Source: Thiotrichaceae bacterium
Lineage (GTDB): Bacteria > Pseudomonadota > Gammaproteobacteria > SZUA-140
Assembly: GCA_002401765.2 (NCBI GenBank)
Contig: NVTY02000010.1
Location: 6,614-39,042, forward strand
Reading direction: 5' to 3'
Length of the DNA: 32,429 nucleotides
The position numbers were made by a program, and so were the translations under genes. The notes beneath the pieces were generated by a model. That model was given only the letters and a program-made list of their open reading frames with translations, did not search any database and had not been told where the DNA came from. Within the stretch, counting starts at the first letter, position 1; every line of letters starts with the position of its first letter. This document shows, piece by piece, positions 26,375 through 32,429 of the stretch.

Positions 26375-27783
26375 AACCTGTAATTGCATTAGTTGGTTTG
26401 CCGAATGTAGGTAAATCAACACTTTTTAATCGCCTTACCCGTAGCCGTGATGCACTGGTGGCAGACCAGCCTGGCCTGACGCGGGACCGTAACTATGGTG
26501 AAGGTAAAATGGGGCCGCATCCCTATATTGTGGTTGATACCGGTGGTTTAGGTGACTCAAAAAAAGGCATCGATGGGCTGATGATGGACCAGGCGATGGT
26601 GGCGATTGATGAGGCCGATGCGGTGCTCTTTTTAGTCGATGGACGTGCTGGCCTATCTGCGGGTGATAAAAGCATTGCTGACCGCCTACGTCGCACTGGC
26701 AAGTCATTGATGCTGGTGATCAATAAGGCTGAAGGGCGCGACGTAGCGCTGATTAGTAGTGAGTTCTATGAGTTGGCTTATGCCCATACGGTAGTGATCT
26801 CTGCGGCGCATGGTGAAGGTGTGTCGGACATGATGACGGAAGTATTTGAACAAATGCTTAAACCAGAAGAGCCAGAGGAAGAAGATGAAGATGGCCCACG
26901 CAGTATAAAAATTGCGATTTCAGGGCGTCCTAACGTGGGTAAGTCAACACTAGTCAACCGTATTTTGAAAGAAGATCGGGTGCTTGCATTTGATCGCCCC
27001 GGCACCACGCGCGACAGCATTCGCATTCCTTTTCAACGTGGCAAGCAGGATTATATATTGATCGATACCGCTGGTATGCGCCGTCGTAGTCGTGTCAGTG
27101 ACCTGGTTGAAAAATTTAGCTCGATTAAGGCGCTGCAAGCCATTAGTGAGGCAGATGTTGCGATTCTTGTTATCGATGCGCATGCGGGTGGTATCTCTGA
27201 ACAGGATACTAAAATTCTTGGCTATGTGCTGGGAAGTGGCAAGGCGCTGGTGATTGCGATCAATAAATGGGACGGCATGGGTGACTACGACAAGCAACGT
27301 GTTGAAGATGAGTTACAACGTCGCCTTGCTTTTATTGATTACGCAGAAATTCATTTTATCTCGGCACTTAATGGGCATGGTGTAAACGCTTTGTTTAAAT
27401 CAGTTGAGCGCGCTTATCATTCAGCGCAGATGGCGCTATCAACGCCACAGCTAACCCGCATACTTGCTGAGGCAGTGGCGGCTCATGCTCCACCGGCGGT
27501 GCATATGCGCCGGATTAAACTACGTTATGCGCACCAGGGTGGGCATCGCCCACCGCGAATCGTGATTCATGGTAATCAAACGGAAAGCATTCCTGACAGT
27601 TATGTGCGCTACCTTGAAAAGACCTTCCGTAAACAGTTAAAGCTGGAAGGAACGCCGATTAAACTTGAATTTAGAACTAGTGACAACCCTTATCAAGAGC
27701 GTAAAAATGTATTGACTGAGCATCAGCAGGATAAGCGTAAGCGCTTTAAGAAATTCACTAGCCGACGTAATAAAAAGAAGTGA
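26371..27783 (+). CDS. der: Ribosome-assembly GTPase Der (EngA)
   Basis: 470 residues with two tandem G domains: GLPNVGKS (9-16) and GRPNVGKS (185-192), DTGGL/DTAGM switch motifs and NKAEG/NKWDG base motifs, then a C-terminal KH-like domain with a very basic tail (KRFKKFTSRRNKKK). It acts in late 50S assembly. The start overlaps the bamB stop (ATGA), suggesting coupling. It is the last gene of the conserved block; accessory DNA begins immediately after. Confidence 0.97.
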   Translation: MKPVIALVGLPNVGKSTLFNRLTRSRDALVADQPGLTRDRNYGEGKMGPHPYIVVDTGGLGDSKKGIDGLMMDQAMVAIDEADAVLFLVDGRAGLSAGDKSIADRLRRTGKSLMLVINKAEGRDVALISSEFYELAYAHTVVISAAHGEGVSDMMTEVFEQMLKPEEPEEEDEDGPRSIKIAISGRPNVGKSTLVNRILKEDRVLAFDRPGTTRDSIRIPFQRGKQDYILIDTAGMRRRSRVSDLVEKFSSIKALQAISEADVAILVIDAHAGGISEQDTKILGYVLGSGKALVIAINKWDGMGDYDKQRVEDELQRRLAFIDYAEIHFISALNGHGVNALFKSVERAYHSAQMALSTPQLTRILAEAVAAHAPPAVHMRRIKLRYAHQGGHRPPRIVIHGNQTESIPDSYVRYLEKTFRKQLKLEGTPIKLEFRTSDNPYQERKNVLTEHQQDKRKRFKKFTSRRNKKK

Positions 27784-27831
27784 TTTTCCTATGGGAGAAT
27801 CAGGCTATCCGCATAATTTGATTGTACTGCA

Positions 27832-28194
27832 TTAGCCCTTTCTTGTTATTGGCCTGAGACTACCCAAAAGAAAAATAACAAATAATATTGACAGGTTTCC
27901 ACCGCCACTACCGCCCGTTGCGGGGCTGGATGTACTAACATCATTGTGATGAATGGTAATCGTCATTGTCCGTTGTGAGCCGAGTACTGAGCTGTTAGTC
28001 GAGTTGCTTAAGCGGATGGTGATGTTTTCACTGCTTTCTATTTCATGATCATTGATTATCGTTAGCAGGATGTTTTTGGCACCACTTTCGCCATCGCCCC
28101 AGCTTAATGTGCCCACCGTAAGTTGGTAGTCACTATCTGCTATCGCACCACTGGTGGTAACGGTTGTAGTGGCATCGTTAATTTGGCCACCTAA
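27832..28194 (-). pseudogene. 3' remnant of a Calx-beta protein with GlyGly-CTERM
   Basis: One open frame of ~120 residues. It begins right after a TAG at 28195-28197 and has no start codon fitting a full gene. The reading (GGQINDATTTVTTSGAIADSDYQLTVGTLSWGDGESG...IINDHEIESSENITIRLSNST) is the end of a Calx-beta domain. It is followed by GGSGGG, a hydrophobic stretch (NLSILFVIFLLGSL) and the basic end RPITRKG, the layout of a GlyGly-CTERM/rhombosortase sorting signal. The N-terminal part is missing, replaced at about 28198 by unrelated sequence. It was probably a surface or secreted protein. A GTG at 28116 could still be used, but there is no good ribosome-binding site. Confidence 0.6.
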
Positions 28195-28491
28195 CTAGTG
28201 CCAGCCCCAAAAGATGTCTAACAGGACATTGGGCTTATCCTCGAGCCACTGGCAATGGTGCTCAAAACTGCGCGCTGTAGCTGAACCCTCATCGTATAAA
28301 AAGCACTTCGAAGAGCCTGCCCCATGAAGTATTTTGGGCGCGTAGCGCGGGAGACGATGATAATTAAGGGCTACTCGCAAGCGAGACCTGAGAACAGCGG
28401 GGTTTGGGCATTGGGCACTCCTTGACGCAATGGGCTGAAATCCGATGGAAAATTTATAGCAATGTAAATATGTTGTCAATCTTTATGATGG
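28195..28491. other. Filler sequence between two truncated genes
   Basis: About 300 bases separating the Calx-beta remnant from the truncated Rhs gene. A minus-strand open frame of 94 codons spans it (with SFEHHCQWLEDKPNVLLDIFW) but I do not recognise a family and see no ribosome-binding site. It looks like a piece of another gene brought in by rearrangement. Both neighbours are truncated at its edges. Confidence 0.4.
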
Positions 28492-30384
28492 GTGTCTCTT
28501 TTGTGTTTCTTTTGTGTTCAATATAACCAATATGGTGAGTTGGACCAGATCAGTAATGAGGCCGTTACCTATCGCTATGCCTATGATAATCAACGTCGAA
28601 TGACCAGGAAAACCGATAGCCGTAATGGCCTGACACTTGAGTGGGCTTATAACGAAATAGGGCGAGTGGTCAGTAAGTTTGACTATCAAAACGTAGCAAC
28701 AAAATTTACCTATGACAACACCGGCCGTCTTATTGCCATGGCGAATAAAGATTACGTGCAGGCCTCATACCATTATGATGCGGCGGGTCGGTTGCTGAGT
28801 CGAATTCTATCGAATGGTGCCGCCACGCTTTATCACTATGATAAAGACGGTTTCCTGACCAAAATAACGCAGCGCAGCAGCTCGGGTGTTGTGATCGATG
28901 AACGCAGTTATACGCAGGACCGCGTGGGGAATATCACGCAGGTCGCCATTACCAATGGTGAAACGATCGACTACGTTTATGATCCGGTATATCGATTGAA
29001 GATAGTGACATCAACTGATTCAGCAAACAATCAATCCTATGGCTACGATGATGTCGGTAACCGCAAGAGTATGACTCGTAACGGAGTGACAACCTATTAT
29101 GAGCATTCGGATGGTAATCGACTTGAAGAGCTGAGGCATGGAACCGCACTGGTTTTTAGTTATGACTATGATGACAACGGCAGCCGTATCAATAAACGCA
29201 ACAGTGTGGGTGCGGTAGTTGAAAGCTATGCATATAATCAGAAACGCCTGATTACCCAGATGAACAGCGCTGGTTCGGTAACAAACTTTGCATACGATCC
29301 AAACCTCTACCGTATTCAAAAGTCATCCTCGGTCGGGACGAACAACTACTTGCTCGAAGCAGAGCACCTTGAATCTGTGTTTGATGGGAACAACCAGCTT
29401 AAGGCCAGTTATCTGCGTGGTGTCGTGGTCGATGAAATCATTAATGGCTTCGAGCGCGATGCCAATGGTAATTGGCTTAACCGCACCTTTCATCATGACC
29501 AGGTGAATTCAGTGGTGGCGCTGAGTGATCATAATGGCGTGACAGCACAGAAAAGAGCGTATACACCGTTTGGGTTGGATCTGAGTTCGAGCGGTGAAAG
29601 TACCAATTCGCTTGCTTATACGGGGCGTGAGCAGGATAACGAGAGTGGCCTTTATTACTACCGGGCTCGTTATTATGATCCTGAGGTGGGGCGGTTTATT
29701 TCTGAGGACCCATTAGGGTTTGAGGCAGGGATTAATTTTTACAGTTACGTCGGTAACAATCCTTTACGATTTAATGATCCAATGGGTCTTGATACGCAAG
29801 TTTCAATTGGTTATACACAAGTTGTTGGTTCCACGAATCATCAATTCGTAATACTTACTGATACTGTTACTGGTGAACAATTTGCAACTCGAGGGGGTCC
29901 GTCAGCACAAGGTTTTTCTGGTAGCGCTTCCAATAGTGGTTTATCAACGAGTGGTGGTTCGTTATTAGCATCATCAGGTAACGGCGGTTCAGGTGGTTTT
30001 GGATTTGGTCAAATAGTTGCGACATCGGGAACATTTGATTCCACATTTGGACTAGACTTTGAAAATCAACACACTACTCAATATATTGGTACATTTAATT
30101 TAGATTATTCAGATGCTGTTAGTAATGCTATTGAGTTCACTAATGTGACTAATCAAAATAATATCCCGTATTTTCCGACAGGTCCAAACAGTAACTCTTA
30201 TGCGACGACATTTGTTGAATCATTGACCGGTACTCGTCCAACACCTGCAATTACTTCTCCTGGTTATAGTTTTGGTAGTCCATCACCTGACTTATCATTT
30301 AGTCCTAGTAGTGCAAGTGGTGGCTTCGTGCTTTACCCTAATCATATAAATAATAATATTTCTATTGCCGTATATTCAAAATAG
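28492..30384 (+). CDS. Rhs/YD-repeat polymorphic toxin, 5'-truncated, with variable tail
   Basis: 630 codons. Rhs homology starts about residue 11 (YNQYGELDQ...) after junction sequence, so the N-terminus, including any delivery domain, is missing; the GTG at 28492 is not convincing. YD repeats fill residues ~15-380 (YRYAYDNQRR, FTYDNTGRL, SYHYDAAGRL...). The conserved core follows (YTGREQDNESGLYYYRARYYDPEVGRF...NNPLRFNDPMGL, ~377-433). After DPMGL the tail (434-630) changes to AT-richer DNA: NHQFVILTD (His450), a Gly/Ser-rich linker, GPNSNSYA (564-571) and the tip GGFVLYP...VYSK. The tail has no Cys. Its activity is unknown. It directly abuts a small lipoprotein gene, as toxin-immunity pairs do. 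Confidence 0.88.
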   Translation: MSLLCFFCVQYNQYGELDQISNEAVTYRYAYDNQRRMTRKTDSRNGLTLEWAYNEIGRVVSKFDYQNVATKFTYDNTGRLIAMANKDYVQASYHYDAAGRLLSRILSNGAATLYHYDKDGFLTKITQRSSSGVVIDERSYTQDRVGNITQVAITNGETIDYVYDPVYRLKIVTSTDSANNQSYGYDDVGNRKSMTRNGVTTYYEHSDGNRLEELRHGTALVFSYDYDDNGSRINKRNSVGAVVESYAYNQKRLITQMNSAGSVTNFAYDPNLYRIQKSSSVGTNNYLLEAEHLESVFDGNNQLKASYLRGVVVDEIINGFERDANGNWLNRTFHHDQVNSVVALSDHNGVTAQKRAYTPFGLDLSSSGESTNSLAYTGREQDNESGLYYYRARYYDPEVGRFISEDPLGFEAGINFYSYVGNNPLRFNDPMGLDTQVSIGYTQVVGSTNHQFVILTDTVTGEQFATRGGPSAQGFSGSASNSGLSTSGGSLLASSGNGGSGGFGFGQIVATSGTFDSTFGLDFENQHTTQYIGTFNLDYSDAVSNAIEFTNVTNQNNIPYFPTGPNSNSYATTFVESLTGTRPTPAITSPGYSFGSPSPDLSFSPSSASGGFVLYPNHINNNISIAVYSK

Positions 30385-30396
30385 ATGCAACGTCTC

Positions 30397-30702
30397 ATGA
30401 AATATATTTTTATTCTAGTTATTTCGTCATTTATTTCGGCCTGTAATGGGGACTGTATGAAAGTAAAAGATATTGAAAAAAAACTATTTGATAAATTGAG
30501 TATCGGTGTTGATAGAAATGTTGCTAATGCTACGTTAAAAGAAATAGATATAAAATTTAGTTTTGATATACATCAGAACCGTTATCAGGCATCTATAACT
30601 GAAGGCTGTGGCAGCCATGAATATATAGTTGTTTATATTGTTTTTGATAGTGCTGACAAATTGTCAAAAATAGATGTTTCAAAACAATACACATCATGGT
30701 AG
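30397..30702 (+). CDS. Small lipoprotein, candidate immunity protein for the Rhs tail
   Basis: 101 residues from the ATG at 30397 (an in-frame ATG at 30385 touches the Rhs stop). MKYIFILVISSFISAC is a lipoprotein signal with Cys16 as lipid-attachment site. The mature part is small and contains CNGDC and EGCGSHEY, possibly a disulfide. I do not recognise the family. Location directly after the Rhs tail, size and strong AT-richness fit an immunity protein. Its export implies that the paired toxin acts in the periplasm or on a membrane. This is inference from position; no sequence match supports it. Confidence 0.65.
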   Translation: MKYIFILVISSFISACNGDCMKVKDIEKKLFDKLSIGVDRNVANATLKEIDIKFSFDIHQNRYQASITEGCGSHEYIVVYIVFDSADKLSKIDVSKQYTSW

Positions 30703-30942
30703 CAAGACGGTAGTCTCCCAACTGGTGGTCAGATCAATATTGGATCGCAACTTAGAGGAGGTGCGAATATGGTAGTGCAAGGCTCCTTGACGGTTGGGGA
30801 TGTTATTGAGTTTGGTGGGAGCGTAATTGATTATATTGGTGACCTGTTTAGTGGTACCTCAAATAACACTGCCGCTGGTGGTTTTGTCTTATATCCAAGT
30901 AGACTTAACACCAACTCTATGAATAGTGTGTATAGCAAATAA
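30703..30942 (+). pseudogene. Orphan Rhs C-terminal tip (second toxin tail)
   Basis: An 79-codon open stretch starting right after the lipoprotein stop, in the same frame: QDGSLPTGGQINIGSQLRGG...GGFVLYPSRLNTNSMNSVYSK. Its last 24 residues match 14 of 24 residues of the tail end of the upstream Rhs protein, with the same stop position. The preceding ~55 residues are unrelated to that tail. It has no Rhs core in front, so it looks like a displaced tail. An internal ATG at 30769 has GAGGAGGT eight bases upstream, so a 57-residue product might be made. Confidence 0.65.
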
Positions 30943-30993
30943 ATAGGTTTGCAAGGTTTCTTTGAACGATTACAAATAATTTACGTCTAGTAC

Positions 30994-31308
30994 ATGGCTA
31001 TGGTTTTTTTAAATATTATTGTTTCTATTGTTGGAATATTCTGCATATGTTTATTTCTCTATTTTTTAGGGAAAATGATTTTTAACTTTTTTCCTATGGT
31101 GAAATATATTAGAGATCAAAAATATTATTATTTAGGGCCTTTGATACTCCTGTCAGATTAATTTTTTTTGAATGATGGCGCTTTTCATAGGAAGGAATTC
31201 ATAAAAAATGGTAAGCGAATATTGATTGTTGGTTTTGTATTAATCGTTGTCGGTCTATATGTTTCTGTAATGAGCGAAATAAACTTGAACTTGGGGGTCA
31301 AATCTTGA
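30994..31308 (+). pseudogene. Interrupted small membrane protein, candidate second immunity gene
   Basis: ATG at 30994 opens 55 codons (MAMVFLNIIVSIVGIFCICLFLYF...LGPLILLSD) then TAA at 31159-31161. The same frame continues without another stop for 48 codons (FFLNDGAFHRKEFIKNGKRILIVGFVLIVVGLY...). Both halves carry a hydrophobic helix, so the parent was probably a ~100-residue two-helix membrane protein hit by one nonsense change. The last six codons (NLGVKS) come from the 111-bp repeat, so the original 3' end is also lost. Position after the orphan tip matches a toxin-then-immunity order. Confidence 0.5.
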
Positions 31309-31398
31309 CTTAACATATAATGGCCGTTAAAACTTCGCCACTGGCTCGATGCTCGCTTTTGACTATGACCATCAAGACCGCCTTACCAAAATCACCTA
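31288..31398 (+). repeat. 111-bp perfect direct repeat, copy 1
   Basis: Identical to 32319-32429. It begins AACTTGGGGGTCAAATCTTG, contains the short hairpin GTCAA-ATC-TTGAC (31297-31309), and continues into Rhs coding sequence (DYDHQDRLTKIT). The GGGGTCAAATCT box resembles the border box near the decayed transposase at 1593-1604 (10 of 12 bases, opposite strand). Confidence 0.95.
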
Positions 31399-32344
31399 TC
31401 CCGACAATGGCGAAGCCTGTTATCAATATGACCCAGACGGGGGGCCTCTTCGGTAACCGACTGAAAGAAACCATCACCAACGTCAATAATGCCAACGCCA
31501 CTGGTGGCCACCCCAAAGCCTACGGAGAATATCAATATGTCTACCCGGATAAAAGCAACTGCCTCGCGCGGATCGACTACAAGGCTTCTGGAGAGACAAC
31601 CTTCACCGCAACGAAACCTTCAGCTATGACCTCGCAGGGCGCATCACCGCTCGCACCAACAGCCGTGGCACTGCCTCCTATGTCTTTGATGACCGAGGAC
31701 TAATGACCTCAGCCAACATGGCCGATGGCACCCATATCACCTACAGCTATGATGCGCTGGGCAACCGCCGCGCCAAAACAGTCAATGGCGAAACCACCCA
31801 CTACCTCACCGCCCCCATCTTCGGCATGTCCCACGTACTCGCAGAACTCGCACCCGACAACACCCTCAAAAGCACCTACCTCTACGCAGGCCCACAGCTA
31901 CTAAAAGAAGAACCCTCCACCACCGACCGCAGCCTCGACCTCTACATACTGCACGAAGGCAAAGTCGGCAGCATCACCCACACAGTCGACATGAACGGCA
32001 GCGTGCGTAATGAATACGACTACGACACCTTCGGCACCCGCACCCACGTAAAAACAGCCAACACCGGCTCAAACCAACACTTCGGATACACCGGCCAGAT
32101 GCAAGATGCCGAGAGCGGCTTGCTTTATCTACGGGCGCGCTATTATGATCCTGCTATTGGGCGGTTTATTAGTGCCGATCCGTACCTGGGGCGCATGGCC
32201 GAGCCAGTGACGCAGAATCGGTATATTTATGTGCATAATAATCCGTTGTTGTATAGTGATCCGAGTGGTAATTGTCCTAATTGTATTACTGGTTTTTTTG
32301 GAGAAAAAAACTTAGAAAAACTTGGGGGTCAAATCTTGACTTAA
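31331..32344 (+). pseudogene. Second Rhs core fragment, frameshifted
   Basis: Rhs repeats can be read in pieces: frame 2 from 31331 (SMLAFDYDHQDRLTKITYPD...), shifted to frame 3 near 31440 (NRLKETITNVN...YVYPDKSN), and back to frame 2 by about 31575-31607 (RNETFSYDLAGRI). From there it stays open to 32344 through the core YTGQMQDAESGLLYLRARYYDPAIGRFISADP...NNPLLYSDPSGN. After DPSGN only ~23 residues follow, the last seven from the 111-bp repeat, so no toxin domain is present. Codons are strongly C-ending up to about 32100 and T/G-ending after it. The ATG at 31703 gives a 213-codon frame but is not the natural start. Confidence 0.75.
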
Positions 32345-32429
32345 CATATAATGGCCGTTAAAACTTCGCCACTGGCTCGATGCTCGCTTTTGACTATGAC
32401 CATCAAGACCGCCTTACCAAAATCACCTA
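32319..32429 (+). repeat. 111-bp perfect direct repeat, copy 2 (to window end)
   Basis: Identical to 31288-31398 over all 111 bases, and the identity reaches the last base of the window, so the true repeat may be longer. The period is 1031 bases. This suggests that another copy of the Rhs core fragment follows outside the window. Confidence 0.95.

Noticed and set aside
31320-31703. 127-codon open frame as an independent protein
   Set aside because: Its middle part is Rhs sequence and both ends are off-frame readings of the same Rhs core; it is a product of frameshifts.

Overview
This window looks like a chromosome segment of a gammaproteobacterium outside the Enterobacteriaceae. The main reason is the gene order suhB / trmJ-cysE-iscR-[nifS-like]-iscS-iscU-iscA-hscB-hscA-fdx-iscX-ndk-rlmN-pilW-rodZ-ispG-hisS-yfgM-bamB-der. 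IscX, HscA/HscB, YfgM and BamB point to Gammaproteobacteria, and a PilW/PilF lipoprotein suggests type IV pili. No rRNA or tRNA gene and no CRISPR array was found.

Left accessory part (1-5400): the 5' portion of a type I sulfatase runs off the left edge on the minus strand. A long gene-poor stretch follows, with a decayed REP-associated (Y1) transposase tail and one copy of a ~205-base dispersed repeat. Next is a minus-strand di-haem cytochrome c lipoprotein, then a second gene-poor stretch with the other copy of the dispersed repeat, this one carrying a pentanucleotide tract. A RelB/StbD-RelE/StbE toxin-antitoxin pair follows, with ~85-base direct repeats on both sides.

Minus-strand genes (5398-9620): an MsbA-like ABC half-transporter, a two-domain sulfurtransferase, a small uncharacterised gene whose Shine-Dalgarno sequence lies in the arm of an 11-bp hairpin, and suhB.

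Core plus-strand block (9875-27783): TrmJ and CysE precede the isc operon. The iscR promoter region is three perfectly phased 36-bp repeats, and each holds an IscR type-1-like site overlapping a sigma70-like promoter. The operon encodes two cysteine desulfurases, the scaffold IscU, carrier IscA, chaperones HscB/HscA, ferredoxin and IscX, and ends at a terminator before ndk. Then come rlmN (an Fe-S enzyme), pilW, rodZ, ispG (an Fe-S enzyme), hisS, yfgM, bamB and der, tightly packed, several with non-ATG starts.

Right accessory part (27800-32429): this is a polymorphic-toxin (Rhs) graveyard or cassette array. It holds a truncated Calx-beta/GlyGly-CTERM gene remnant, a 5'-truncated Rhs core with a variable tail, an abutting lipoprotein that is a candidate immunity gene, an orphan second Rhs tip, an interrupted membrane protein (candidate second immunity gene), and a frameshifted second Rhs core. 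A perfect 111-bp direct repeat bounds that second core on both sides. The two Rhs tails differ almost everywhere but share a conserved C-terminal tip (GGFVLYP...N.N...VYSK). This is the most interesting pattern in the window.
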